A stretch of 64,000 nucleotides of DNA from Sipunculus nudus (GCA_026874595.1 CM049310.1:70321556-70385555); one strand, 5' to 3'; shown: positions 1 through 12,949, numbered from the stretch's first letter. Numbers and translations: made by a program. Notes: a model not told the origin generated them from the sequence alone.

Positions 1-109
1 TACATATTGTCGTGAGCGATTGGGTTGTGTTAGTGGGTACTTTTAGTTCTGTTTTCGCTAACCTTTACCAACTCATATTCTAACACTGACTCTCCCGCTA
101 TATGACTAG

Positions 110-320
110 CTTACACATCGTCGATTTCACCGCGATGTGTCCCAGAATGCTGATCCGATGTATTCCCGATACCAAGCCGATGTAACCCAGATATGTTTCG
201 GAGTGATCTCGCGATTTTTGAAAATGTTAAAAAATATTTCGATGTCACCCCGATATGTCCCGATGTGTTCAAGATGTTAAGCTGATGTTACTCCATGTCA
301 AGTCGATGTTATATCGGGGG
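110..320. repeat. Degenerate CCGATGT/GATATGT short-word array (also 7465-7675)
   Basis: The words CCGATGT, CCCNGATATGT and CGATGT recur about every 20-35 bases through this stretch, and again in copy B. The motif is imperfect and unevenly spaced, so it is a degenerate array and not a clean satellite. Confidence 0.55.
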
Positions 321-802
321 CGTTATCAGCGATGACCAACTTGTATATATCTGCGTACAAGTAATATGCAATGTCTTGCAAAACCACGCTTGGTTCGATT
401 GGCTATGACATAGACATGGGAAAAGACTGGCTAGGAATTGTACCTGAGCTGGTTAGGCTGTGGACTTTGCCTCAAACAGGAAGTGCGCCAAAAAATTGTT
501 CAACTGATTCGCCGCTCAAGTTTCTAGTGTATATGTGTGGCAAATGAGGACTTTGTTGCTAATTTGATTTGTTTCTTGCTTTGATTTCTTAAAGGCCAAA
601 CACTCACACCCCTGGTTTGCCTGGCAGAATCTACCCTGTATACTCTCTGAAGACATCTGGTAACTAGAATATGGGTAGTCGACAAGCGACAATGTGTATC
701 CGCCGAAATCAGAGTGGGACGGTTGAAATGAGGCATGGATTGACTGGCAAGGGGAAATAGAGTAAGGTGTGTTGCATATTAGCATGGATTTCTGCAGCCG
801 AA

Positions 803-1420
803 ATGTGTATGTAGGTTGCGTCACCTATACCACAAAATCCAGTAAGCTGTCCAAGTTGTGTACATATGCAAAATTTTAGGCAGATATGTCAAACCATGCA
901 CTACTTGTACATGAGTGATTTTATCCCACAGCCGACAAACAGAAGGATGCTGTGAAAAAATGCTGGCAGGTGGCACCACCAATTATGTGTATGATTAAGA
1001 GCTATGTGAGATTTATACACATGCAAAATTTCAGGGGGATATGTCAAACCAGTCCTGAGAAATAAGCCTGAATGCTGAAGCGTAAACATAAATGTAGGTG
1101 GCGCCACCTGTCACAAAATGGAGAAAGCTATCCAAGATGTATAAACATGCAAGATTTTAGACAGATCAGTCAAACCACTCCTGAGATATGAGTGATTTTA
1201 TCCCAAGGCAGATGAACAGATGGACGCTGTGCAAAAATGATTGCAGGCGGCCCCTTTTTTTTAGAGTATGTTATAAAGCTATCCTTGGGCTACATTTGTG
1301 CAAAATTTTTAGCCTGATCGGTCAAACGGTTTCCGAGATATGTGGGTTTATGTGTGGAAACAGACGCACAAATGGACGCTGGGCAGAGAGGAAAAGGTCA
1401 GAGGTCAACAAAAAATGAGG
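803..1420. mobile_element. Tandem units of 126-155 bp with GGTGGCGCCACC motif, copy A
   Basis: Four related units share CATGCAAAATTTTAG, GTCAAACC (at 888, 1043, 1169, 1321), TGAGATATGAGTGATTTTATCCC and a GGTGGCGCCACCT-type palindrome. The last unit ends in a GACGCACAAATGGACGCTGGGC stretch resembling the GACGGA tails of other elements in this window. I read it as the core of a repeat-cored mobile element carried inside the segmental duplication. Its outer ends are not defined. Confidence 0.6.
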
Positions 1421-1479
1421 GCGCAGCAGTTCACATGTGACTCGATCATAATCCCGAATTTAAAAAAAAGTCCACAGAA

Positions 1480-1515
1480 GCTATAATATTCATTCATTCA
1501 TTCATGCAGCATTCC
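1480..1515. repeat. ATTC-type microsatellite
   Basis: A short run of ATTC repeats followed by CATTCCTTCATACATTCAT. The same run is at about 8843-8885 in copy B. Confidence 0.8.
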
Positions 1516-2594
1516 TTCATACATTCATAAATTAATAATAGATGAAATGCCGAAATGATAATATCCAAAGCTAATAAAAACATAAAACAGTTTTATGTGG
1601 TATGCATTATATATGGTATTAAGACCGGGGGGGGGGGGGTGTGATTGTTTACAAACAAGCATTTTGGTTTTACAATTTATGGACATGGAAAGAAACAAAA
1701 ACCACATTTCAATTTTCAAAGTGTTATTTACAATAATAATTAATTAACAATAATTTCAAAATTTTAACATTTTAAAGGAGAATTAAAGGCAGTATGCAAC
1801 ATTATTTGAGATGTAATGATTGTCAAACAAATAAACATATGTCAAATAAAGTTATAAAAAGATGGAACTTATTTAACTGGTTTATGTTATTATATGTCGA
1901 TGTTAAATGATTCAATGATAATGTGATGAAGTTTTGTGTACGAGTCATGTGATGATAAAGTGTTCAATGTAGATACTGTTTTGATTGTGTTCTTACTGAA
2001 TGTGGATGTTTAAAATGTGGTGTTAATGTCATTTTCAAATGTGCTTATGTTTAAAAATGAGTCTTCAAAATTAAAATAAGTGTTATGATATTCTGTTTGT
2101 TGTTGAATCTTCCATGTGTAGAATTTGTCCGGTGATTGAATTTGTTGTTTTTGTTGGCTTGTAGTTTTTCTGTTTGTCTTCTGCTTGTTATGTTTGTTCT
2201 TCTTGTCTTTACGTGTCTTCTGTTTGTTCTGTCTGTTTGTATTTTTCTTCTGTGGGGCTAAAACTGAAAATACAATAATGACACGTTTATAAATTATGAT
2301 ACTAATATATTAACATATCAACAAAATTTCAATTGAAAAAGTAATAATAATGAAATTTATCTGTGATAATATTGTTAATAATGAAATGATTTTTGTAAAA
2401 TAATAACGTTAATGACAAAATGGTATTTATGTGTGTGCATGTCATTGTTTCATAAACGACTCCTCTTTAATATAAACAACACAACACATTCCCATATTTA
2501 TATTTATCTATTGACTAATAACTCTCATATTATCTTTATAAATATACAAACCAATAAATAATAATGATAATTATTATCACTTTTATTATTAATT

Positions 2595-2640
2595 TTACTA
2601 CTACTACTACTACTACTAATAATAATAATAACAACAATAA
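2595..2640. repeat. CTA/AAT trinucleotide microsatellite
   Basis: A run of CTA repeats passes into AAT repeats. The copy B counterpart (about 9950-9995) has more CTA repeats, which shows length change since the duplication. Confidence 0.85.
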
Positions 2641-2862
2641 TTATATTAAAAATACCTATAATTATAATATTTTATCATAATATATATTGTTACGGGATGG
2701 AAATGCTAACAATAAATAATGAATTGTACCATAAAACTCAGGGCCATGACTTACAGGTCAGTCATTTAGTTTCAGAGATACAATAAAGACCAACTTGTAC
2801 TGATGTATTGCTATATATATAGAGCCTGGATTTCTGCATGATGTGTTTTTTTAACTGGCATG

Positions 2863-3180
2863 CTGAGAAAGTTCATCTATTGATTACCATAAGATTTAAT
2901 CATGCAGCAAAGCAAGAGCTGGGATACTCAGATCACTCTGTGGTAGGTACTAGTATATACATTAATGGAATGGTAGGCTAGAACCTGTACTTACATGTTA
3001 AATTTGTTATCAATATCAGCAAGTTGAATGTTTAGAAAGTTCATTTGTTGAGTACCATTATAAGATTTAATCATGCAGTAAAGTGAGAGCTTGGATATTC
3101 GGATCACTCTGTTGTAGGTATATAAACTAGGAATGGTAGGCTAGAATCTGTACTTACATGTTAAATTTGTTATCAAAAGC
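2863..3180. repeat. 168-bp tandem doublet (also 10222-10540)
   Basis: Two units start with AAAGTTCAT at 2868 and 3036 and share ATTTAATCATGCAG, GATCACTCTG, GGTAGGCTAGAA and CTTACATGTTAAATTTGTTATCAA. The same doublet is present in copy B, so it predates the segmental duplication. Confidence 0.85.
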
Positions 3181-4050
3181 AGCATCCCATAAATGTTGAT
3201 ATGTTTAGGGAAAAATTCAGAAATATTTGCCATCTGCAGAGAGAAGAATTTAGTGAACATAAGAATGGTTATTACTATTGAGATTGATGAATGAATTACA
3301 GTTAACATTAAAAGTAAAGAATAGAAAAGAAAAAAAGTTTCTTGACCACAGTAATAAAAAATTAAACTAAATGCTTAAAATAGGACCACATACAGGTAAA
3401 TATACTAAATACATTTGTCTCAAATATTCTAAAACTGACAAATATATGTTTATTTGAATAGTTTAAAACAGAAAAGAGGTAAAAATAAGGTAAAACAAAG
3501 TATGAAAATTATAAACTTTGTGGGGCAGCACTCCTGAGTCATGTCTGTTTGAGTATCCGAGTATTTCTTTTGAGCAGTTATAAAGTAAGAGTTAAACTTA
3601 TTATAAGTAAAACATTTCTTGAACATAAATAATAAATTTATTGAACAAGAAAAAATAAAATCAGTCCAAATATAGACATATGTGAATGCATGTAAATTTA
3701 ATTTAATTATAGTCCATCCCAGTATCCGTGTCCGCATGTTTTAAACCAAATAACCTTCACTGGCTTCAGTTGAAACATCAGAGTAAAGTATACAGTCAAT
3801 GATTCAGTAAAGGTTGATATTAACAATATTAATTTATATATTATAATCAATTTTTAATATAATTTATTAATTAAAAGTTTAGTTGGCCTACACTCCGTGA
3901 CAATACCATTGCCGGTCTATCTGAGTATTTCGTTCGAGTATAAAGTTGACAAACTTGTCTGAGATATCCAGCCCCAAGTAGCATACAAATTTATAGTAAA
4001 ACTAAAACTAGTATAAGTTTAAATAAATTAAAATCTAAAATCATAATGTA

Positions 4051-5735
4051 ATTGTCTCGCTTGTTGATATGTGCCATATTCTTGAATGTCAGCATCGGAT
4101 ACAAAGTTAACAAAACGTAAACTTACTGTTGAGTTGGTGTCGTGGTCGCAAGATGTTGTCTTTCGGGTGGGTCTCGTTCGAATGCTGTGAATCGTTGTCA
4201 AAACATTTGAAACCAACGACAGATAGCAACCACGTTCTATCTAATGTGACATCCGGTCTTTTGTCTCCTCTTTTTAGAAGATTCAGAACTTTCAGCCAAT
4301 CAGCTTGCGAGTAAGGGGATTGTTGGAGTCATGACAACGACATTTGGCCTGGATCGTGTACCGGGTGACCTCGTCTCTTGTATGACCCTTTATTATGTGG
4401 GCCTACACATTTTGTTATCGATATTTTTATTCGCCACAGCTATAGATATTTCTACGTATCTTACACGTTGCACACAGAACTATTAAAAGAGGGATGGAGA
4501 CATTAACACTATCTAGCAGGACTGTGTCAGGTTGTGCGTTGTGGCTTTTTAAAGCAGTAAAATCATAAGAGTCTATTTAAAGCCTCACGAGTCGTGCACC
4601 AGCAACATTTTCATTATCGAAATGAATAATTTTAGCAATTTTTATAAATGAAAGTGTATTTTTGTGTGTATACCTGCAGTTTAATGCTCGATTGATTTTA
4701 GTTATAATAAATGCTATTGGCAGTGTTGGATAGAACATTTATTCTTTTTGATAATAAATGAAAATATATATTAGGGCCTATTTAATTATAGCATACGTCT
4801 GTATGTAAAACAAGTCCTGCCGCGGATCAAGGGGAGGGAGACCTTTTTTTTTTAGACAATTTTTATGCATGACACCCGTTGACCCCCCTGCAAAAAATCC
4901 TGGATCCGCGCCTGATCATGACGGGGGGAGGGGGGGGGGGGGGCAATATAAACTCGTAGAAGCTAGGTTTGAGTTTGCAATGTGAAGTTGTATTTTACCA
5001 TTGATTTTCTAGAATAAAATTGCCCGAAATTCATATGATCTATTCTCACGGTACCAGCACTGAGAAAACCACCCTAAGTCAAAATCAACAAATAGGTAAT
5101 TTCAACCTAATATTAGACCCTTAAATTAGGCCTATATAATTATTTTAAACTGCTATAGGCCCACTGATTGTACTGATGGTATACATATTTTTTTAATTTT
5201 TCATTCATTTTCATATGATACAATCTAAAAATAATTTAAATGTTAAATGTATATTTTAACATTTAAATTTTTTAAATTGTTGAACAGTATGTTATTTTAA
5301 GCACCCAGGAACAGCAAGCCATTTTTTAGATTGCTATTACATGACAATGTGGCCCAAAGCGTATTCCCTCTATCGTATGTGTCTTTCTTGATAAAAACAT
5401 GAAATCTAAAATTTTTTACGGAGTCAAAATATAAAATTTTATTTTTAAGTTAGATAGAGACATGATAGACTTCCATATGCACTGGCGGATCCGGGGGGGG
5501 GGGATAAGGGGATCCTGATCCCTTCACCTTTTAGCCCAAACAACCTTTTTTTAAGGTTTCAAACCAAATTTTGCGACCCTGAACCCCTCCTCCCCGGACC
5601 ATTTCAGTCTTTCTGGACGTGACCCTCCCCTTTCAAAAATCCTGGATACCCCCTGATATGCCCAATTATTGGACCAGTACTGTCCAGTAGGCCTACTCCG
5701 TTGCATGCGCTTTTTTTTTTTTTTGGAAGGACGCT
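4051..5735. repeat. Segmental duplication, copy A, diverged part
   Basis: From about 4050 the match to copy B becomes visibly poorer: many substitutions, indels, and an extra ~17-bp stretch in B near 11430. Shared landmarks continue to about 5720, including TCTATTTAAAG, GCTATTGGCAGTGT, ATTGCCCGAAATTCAT, AACAGCAAGCCA and CTCCGTTGCATGCGC. Copy A also carries GGATCC-type repeat fragments and poly-G runs (4924-4943 and 5493-5503) that B lacks or has in a different form. Confidence 0.85.
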
Positions 5736-5741
5736 TGTGAG

Positions 5742-5891
5742 TTAGTTATATGTCTAGCCGTCAGATGGCAGAACCTACGATTGAGGCCTGAATTGCCTTG
5801 GCTGTGTATATCTCAGTTAGTTATATGTCTAGCCGTCTGATGGCAGAACCTACGATTGAGGCCTGAATTGCCTTGGCTGTGTATATCTCAG
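5742..5891. repeat. 75-bp perfect-looking tandem duplication
   Basis: Two 75-base units (starting at 5742 and 5817) differ by about one base. Each contains GATGGCAGAACCTACGATT. A single diverged copy of this unit is at about 14885-14945. Confidence 0.92.
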
Positions 5892-6280
5892 GGTGAATTT
5901 TAGAACCAATTCATAGGGAAAGAACTGTTAATTTACAGCATATCAACTAAGCCAGGTTTCGCTTTTATTAAAATATAAAAAAGTTCAACATATCATAATA
6001 TAATATTACAATTCGAGGGTTCATTAAATAAAGATAAAAAAGAATTTCGAATAAAAAAAAATGGAAGTTTTGATCACCATAAGAGAATATATGATAATTA
6101 AATAAAGGTTCTATCATTGAAGAGCTTCCTTTATAGACCAACCATCCAGTTGTAAAAAAAAATCAAGTAAGTTTCATGTACTTTACGACCAATAATTTAC
6201 GGTGTATGTGTTATATTTGTATATAAAGGACAATGTGAGTGATACATGTACCGGTGCTATACGGTTTATATAGTTGCCAC
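5890..6280. repeat. Block shared with 14945-15330
   Basis: Shared landmarks in order are ACCAATTCAT, AAGCCA, ATATAATATTACAATnCnAGGGT, GAAGTTTTGATCACCATAAGA, CTTTATAGACC, TTACGACCAATAATTTAC and TACCGGT(G/A)CTATACGGTTTATA. This is the continuation of the duplicated unit beyond 5735. Confidence 0.85.
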
Positions 6281-6680
6281 TAACTCCTCCGATTCAGTTT
6301 TTTGGTGGGCGACGGGATATTCAGTGTATTTATGTACTAATTTCTCCGATTCGGTTTTATTGGTGGTCGAGGAGAAATTCAGTGCATGTATTTTATGTCA
6401 CGAATATCTCAGATTCGGTTTTATTGGTGGGCGAAGAGATATTAAGTGTATTTTATGCAACTAATTACTCCGATTCGGTTTTATTGGTGGTCGAGGAGAA
6501 ATTCAGTGCATGTATTTAATGTCACGAATATCTCAGATTCGGTTTTATTGGTGGGCGAAGAGATATTAAGTGTATTTTATGCAACTAATTACTCAGATTC
6601 GGTTTTATTGCTGGGCGACGGCATAGTCAGTGTATTTTATGCCATTAATTCCTCCGATTCAGTTTTATTGGTGCATTTTC
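6280..6680. repeat. Minisatellite, seven ~60-bp units with 122-bp higher order
   Basis: CCGATTCGGTTTTATTGGTGG recurs about every 58-64 bases, giving seven units. Two successive 122-base double units (from about 6348 and 6470) are almost identical. The homologous site at about 15355-15460 has only two units. The overlapping open frames over this array follow from the repeat and are not considered genes. Confidence 0.9.
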
Positions 6681-7355
6681 TCATTTCTCAAAAAAAATTT
6701 CATGTAGCCCAATTGGCATTTTATGTAAAATGTTATCCATGCGGCCACCTCCGTATAGGTTTAAAAGTCAAAAGGCGAAAAATTAATAAATAATAACATC
6801 TTTTGTTGCTTGTAGCTCAAAGATAAACATTATAGGCCTAAACATGTAATATCAGTATTCGCTTGGGTTTAAACTTATACAACACTTCGATCGTATGCAT
6901 AACAATATTTATTCGCCTTTGATTTTCTTTTAGTTAAAAAACGTTAGCAGGGACAATGGTTTGCCAACTAACCGCAATTTTTGTTGATGGCATATTTATG
7001 TGTTGTCATGTAATTCTTTGGAAGGATAATATTTTTTTTACATTTAATATGAGGATAATTTGCGTTAAATAGATAAAAAAACATCATAAACTAAATCATG
7101 ATGTTAAACATTTCAGTTAAAATAAAGATAAATAGCTCTGTAAATAGTGCTTGATGAAAGGTCCAGCTCACTGAATAAGTCTGCTAACTTAACTGGTGTG
7201 ATGGTATAGTCTGATTTGAGAGGATTATATATAGAGAGAAAAATGGAATTTATATTTAGGCCATATTGCTTGTCCGAGTTCGCTTGTTAAGATAAATATA
7301 TATTTTGGGGTTATGTTTTTATTCTGTGTTTAAGTGTTTGCGGAGAGTTCTATCA
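6681..7355. other. AT-rich spacer between duplication copies
   Basis: No repeat family, exon or RNA gene was recognised. It separates the end of the copy A unit from the start of copy B. Confidence 0.6.
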
Positions 7356-10300
7356 TATATATTGTCTTGAGCGATTGGGTTGTGTTTGTGGGTACTTTTA
7401 GTTCTGTTTTCGCTAACCTATACCAACTCATATTCTAACACTGACTCTCCCGCTTTATGACTAGCTTACACATCGTCGATTTCACCGCGATGTGTCCCAG
7501 AATGCTGATCCGATGTATTCCCGATACCAAGCCGATGTAACCCAGATATGTTTCGGAGTGATCTCGCGATTTTTGAAAATGTTAAAAAATATTTCGATGT
7601 CACCCCGATATGTCCCGATGTGTTCAAGATGTTAAGCTGATGTTACTCCATGTCAAGTCGATGTTATATCGGGGGCGTTATCAGCGATGACCAACTTGTA
7701 TATATCTGCGTACAAGTAATATGCAATGTCTTGCAAAACCACGCTTGGTTCGATTGGCTATGACATAGACATGGGAAAAGACTGGCTAGGAATTGTACCT
7801 GAGCTGGTTAGGCTGTGGACTTTGCCTCAAACAGGAAGTGCGCCAAAAAATTGTTCAACTGATTCGCCGCTCAAGTTTCTAGTGTATATGTGTGGCAAAT
7901 GAGGACTATGTTGCTAATTTGATTTGTTTCTTGCTTTGATTTCTTAAAGGCCAAACACTCACACCCCTGGTTTGCCTGGCAGAATCTACCCTGTATACTC
8001 TCTGAAGACATCTGGTAACTAGAATATGGGTAGTCGACAAGCGACAATGTGTATCCGCCGAAATCAGAGTGGGGCGGTTGAAATGAGGCATGGATTGACT
8101 GGCAAGGGGAAATAGAGTAAGGTGTGTTGCATATTAGCATGGATTTCTGCAGCCGAAATGTGTATGTAGGTTGCGTCACCTGTACCACAAAATCCAGTAA
8201 GCTGTCCAAGTTGTGTACATATGCAAAATTTTAGGCAGATATGTCAAACCATGCACTACTTGTACATGAGTGATTTTATCCCACAGCCGACAAACAGAAG
8301 GATGCTGTGAAAAAATGCTGGCAGGTGACACCACCAATTATGTGTATGATTAAGAGCTATGTGAGATCTATACACATGCAAAATTTCAGGGGGATATGTC
8401 TAACCAGTCCTGAGAAATAAGCCTGAATGCTGAAGCGTAAACATAAATGTAGGTGGCGCCACCTGCCACAAAATGGAGAAAGCTATCCAAGATGTATAAA
8501 TATGCAAGATTTTAGACAGATCAGTCAAACCACTCCTGAGATATGAGTGATTTTATCCCAAGGCAGATGAACAGATGGACGCTGTGCAAAAATGATTGCA
8601 GGCGGCGCCACCATTTTAAGAGTATGTTATAAAGCTATCCTTGGGCTACATTTGTGCAAAATTTTTAGCTTGATCGGTCAAACGGTTTCCGAGATATGTG
8701 GGTTTATGTGTGGAAACAGACGCACAAATGGACACTGGGCAGAGAGGAAAAGGTCAGAGGTCAACAAAAATGAGGGCGCAGCAGTTCACATGTGACTCGA
8801 TCATTATCCCGAATTTAAAAAAAAGTCCACAGAAGCTATAATATTCATTCATTCATTCATGCAGCATTCCTTCATACATTCATAAATAAATAATAGATGA
8901 AATTCCGAAATGATAATATCCAAAGCTAATAAAAACATAAAACAGTTTTATGTGGTATGCATTATATATGGTATTAAGACCGGGGGGGGGGGGTGTGATT
9001 GTTTACAAACAAGCATTTTGGTTATACAATTTATGGACATGGAAAGAAACAAAAACCACATTTCAATTTTCAAAGTTTTATTTACAATAATAATTAATTA
9101 ACAATAATTTCAAAATTTTAACATTTTAAAGGAGAATTAAAGGCAGTATGCAACATTATTTGAGATGTAATGATTGTCAAACAAATAAACATATGTCAAA
9201 TAAAGTTATAAAAAGATGGAACTTATTTAACTGGTTTATGTTATTATATGTCGATGTTAAATGATTCAATGATAATGTGATGAAGTTTTGTGTACGAGTC
9301 ATGTGATGATAAAGTGTTCAATGTAGATACTGTTTTGATTGTGTTCTTACTGAATATGGATGTTTAAAATGTGGTGTTAATGTCATTTTCAAATGTGCTT
9401 ATGTTTAAAAATGAGTCTTCAAAATTAAAATAAGTGTTATGATATTCTGTTTGTTGTTGAATCTTCCATGTGTAGAATTTGTCCGGTGATTGAATTTGTT
9501 GTTTTTGTTGGCTTGTAGTTTTTCTGTTTGTCTTCTGCTTGTTATGTTTGTTCTTCTTGTCTTTACGTGTCTTCTGTTTGTTCTGTCTGTTTGTATTTTT
9601 CTTCTGTGGGGCTAAAACTGAAAATACAATAATGATACATTTATAAAGTATGATACTAATATATTAACATATCAACAAAATTTCAATTGAAAAAGTAATA
9701 ATAATGAAATTTATCTGTGATAATAATGTTAATAATGAAATGATTTTTGTAAAATAATAACGTTAATAACAAAATGATATTTATTTGTGTGCATGTCATT
9801 GTTTCATACACGACTCCTCTTTAGTATAAACAACACAACACATTCCCATATTTATATTTATCTATTGACTAATAACTCTCATATTATCTTTATAAATATA
9901 CAAACTAATAAATAATAATGATAATAATTATCACTTTTATTATTCATTTTACTACTACTACTACTACTACTACTACTAATAATAATAATAACAACAATAA
10001 TTATATTAATAATACCTATAATTATAATATTTTATCATAATATATATTGTTACGGGATGGAAATGCTAACAATAAATAATGAATTGTACCATAAAAGCTC
10101 AGGGCCATGACTTACAGGTCAGTCATTTAGTTTCAGAGATACAATAAAGACCAACTTGTACTGATGTATTGCTATATATATAGAGCCTGGATTTCTGCAT
10201 GATGTGTTTTTTAACTGGCATGCTGAGAAAGTTCATCTATTGATTACCATAAGATTTAATCATGCAGTAAAGCAAGAGCTGGGATACTCAGATCACTGTG

Positions 10301-11415
10301 GTAGGTACTAGTATATACATTAATGGAATGGTAGGCTAGAACCTGTACTTACATGTTAAATTTGTTATCAATATCAGCAAGTTGAATGTTTAGAAAGTTC
10401 ATTTGTTGAGTACCATTATAAGATTAAATCATGCAGTAAAGTGAGAGCTTGGATATTCGGATCACTCTGTTGTAGGTATATAAACTATATGGTAGGCTAG
10501 AATCTGTACTTACATGTTAAATTTGTTATCAAAAGCAGCATCCCATAAATGTTGATATGTTTAGGGAAAAATTCAGAAATTTTTGCCATCTGCAGAGAGA
10601 ATTAAGAATTTAGTAAACATAAGAATGGTTATTACTATTGAGATTGATGAATGAATTACAGTTAACATTAAAAGTAAAGAATAGAAAAGAAAAAAAGTTT
10701 CTTGACCACAGTAATCAAAAATTAAACTAAATGCTTAAAATAGAACCACATACAGGTAAATATACTAAATACATTTGTCTTAAATATTCTAAAACTGTCA
10801 AATATATGTTTATTTGAATAGTTTAAAACAGAATAGAGGTAAAAATAAGGTAAAACAAAGTATGAAAATTATAAACTTTGTGGGGCAGCACTCCTGAGTC
10901 ATGTCAGTTTGAGTATCCGAGTATTTCTTTTGAGCAGTTATAAAGTAAGAGTTAAACTTATTATAAGTAAAACATTTCTTGAACATAAATAATAAATTTA
11001 TTGCACAAGAAAAATTAAATCAGTCCAAATATAGACATATGTGAATGCATGTAAATTTAATTAAATTATAGTCCATCCCAGTATCCGTGTCCGCATGTTT
11101 TAAACCAAATAACCTTCACTGGCTTCAGTTGAAACATCAGAGTAAAGTAAACATTCAATGATTCAGTAAAGGTTGATATTAACAATATTAATTTATATAT
11201 TATAATCAATTATTAATATAATTTATTAATTAAAAGTTTAGTTGGCCTACACTCCGTGACAATACCATTGCCGGTCTATCTGAGTATTTCGTTCGAGTAT
11301 AAAGTTGACAAACTTGTCTGAGACATCCAGCCCCAAGTAGCATACAAATTTATAGTAAAACTAAAACTAGTATAAGTTTAAATAAATTAAAATCTAAAAT
11401 CATAATGTAATTGTC
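7356..11415. repeat. Segmental tandem duplication, copy B, highly conserved part
   Basis: This is the direct-orientation second copy of 1-4050. Homology begins near 7356, where ATTGT(C/G)TTGAGCGATTGGG-type sequence restarts after unrelated AT-rich DNA. It includes the same internal tandem units (about 8158-8770), the same 168-bp doublet (about 10220-10540), and longer or shorter microsatellite runs than copy A. Confidence 0.93.
8158..8770. mobile_element. Tandem units with GGTGGCGCCACC motif, copy B
   Basis: This is the counterpart of 803-1420 with only a few differences. Here the fourth unit keeps GGCGGCGCCACC, whereas copy A has a T-run interrupting the motif, so B is closer to the ancestral form at that point. 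Confidence 0.6.
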
Positions 11416-12925
11416 CCGCTTGTGGATATGTCCCGCTAACAGCCAGTGCCATATTCTTGAATGTCAGCATCGGATACAAAGTTAACAAAACGTTAACTTA
11501 CTGTGGAGTAGATGTCGTGGTCGGAAGTTGTTGTCTCTTTGATGGGTCTCCTTCGAATGCCGTGAATCGTTGTCAAAACATTTGAAACCAACGACGGATA
11601 GCAACCACGTTCTATCTAAAGTGATATCCGGTCATTTATATCCTCTTTTTAGGAGATTCACAACTTTCAGCCAATCAACTTACGAGTTAGGCGATTGTTG
11701 GAGTCATGACAACGACGTTTTGACCTGGATCGTGTACCGGGTGACCTGGCCTCCTGCTGCACTGTTTGACCCTTTATTTTGTTGTTACACATTTAATACA
11801 TTGATTTTTTTATGAGCCACAGCTATAATCATTTTCTGCGTATCTTCACACGTTGCACACAGAATATTGACACATTCATCCTAGCTAGCAAGATTACACG
11901 AACGGATTTGTTTTATTCTCAGTACTCATAATACTGGATTTTTCTTAAAATAATGTTTATAGTTTAAAAGCAACTTTAATAACTTAAGTTGTCTCTGTTT
12001 CTTTTGATCTTTTGTCATTTTGGCCTGGTGTCAAGTTGTGAGTTGTGGCTTTTTAAAGCAGTAATACTGTAAGAGTCTATTTAAAGTCTTACGAGTCGTA
12101 CACCAGCCACATTTTCATTTTCGAAATGATAAATTTTGTAAATTTTCTAAATGAAAATGTATTTTTTTCTTGTGTATAGTTGTATACCTGCATTTGAATG
12201 CTCAATTTATTTTAGTTAATTATAATGCTATTGGCAGTGTATGATAGAAAATTTATCCTTTTTGATAACAAAGGAAAGTATAATGATTAACTAGGCCTAC
12301 GTCTTAATGTAATCTTAAAAATGAACACTGAGAAGGTATAATAGCTGTTAATGACGGGGGGGGGGGGGGGGGGGGAGATATGAGATATTGATTTTACCAT
12401 TGTTTTTCTAAAATACAATTGCCCGAAATTCATGTAATCTAGACTTAAGGTGGCTAAACTGGGAAAACAACCATAATTCAAAATCAACCAAAACTTAAGT
12501 CATTTGAAATTGATATTAGACCCTCACATTAATAAGGCCTAAATATCATTTTTAACCTGGTACAGTGTTTGTACTGATGGTATGCATATTTTTAAAATTT
12601 TCATTCATTTTCATATGATAATTTAATATTTAAATTATTTTTAAATTGTTATAAACAGTAGGCCCCTACGCTCTTTTAGCACCCAGTAACAGCAAGCCAA
12701 TTTTAAGAAAGCTGATATAAAAACTACATGACAATTTCTCAAAAGTGTTTCCCCCCTCTATCGTTTGTCTTTAAAAAAAACCCCAAAAACTGAAATTTAA
12801 ATTTATTTTAATTGAGTCAAAATTTAAAATTTTCAGTTTTAAGGGAGACAGAGACATATGATAGACTATAGCCGGCCTACCACCTTATTGTCCATTGGAC
12901 TTGTACTCCGTTGCATGCGCTTTTT
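11416..12925. repeat. Segmental duplication, copy B, diverged part
   Basis: This is the partner of 4051-5735 in the same order and orientation, at lower identity than the preceding 4 kb. Homology ends near CTCCGTTGCATGCGC at about 12906-12925. Unrelated inserted DNA begins after that, and the continuation of the unit is found again at about 14850. Confidence 0.85.
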
Positions 12926-12949
12926 TAGCGCCAGATCAGCCCTCTGACA

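Larger units (their letters stand above)
1..4050. repeat. Segmental tandem duplication, copy A, highly conserved part
   Basis: Bases 1-4050 match 7356-11415 in the same orientation almost base for base (offset 7355 at the left edge). The differences are scattered substitutions and small indels, such as the length of the poly-G run near 1630 and a trinucleotide run near 2600. The left end runs off the window, so the true start is unknown. No coding sequence is recognised inside. The ~100-codon minus-strand frame at 516-824 is simply shared by both copies. Confidence 0.93.

Noticed and set aside
516-824. 102-codon minus-strand frame kept in both duplication copies (also 7871-8209, 112 codons)
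   Set aside because: Preservation follows from the recent duplication. A second minus-strand frame is equally open there, and no protein family features are visible.
6246-6793. Three overlapping plus-strand frames of 72-115 codons
   Set aside because: They are products of the ~60-bp minisatellite, whose units lack stops in several frames. No start context or domain is present.
1-12925. Reading the two 5.6-kb direct repeats as LTRs of one giant retroelement
   Set aside because: The repeats are far too long for LTRs, the spacer is under 2 kb with no gag or pol sequence, and divergence is uneven along the repeats.
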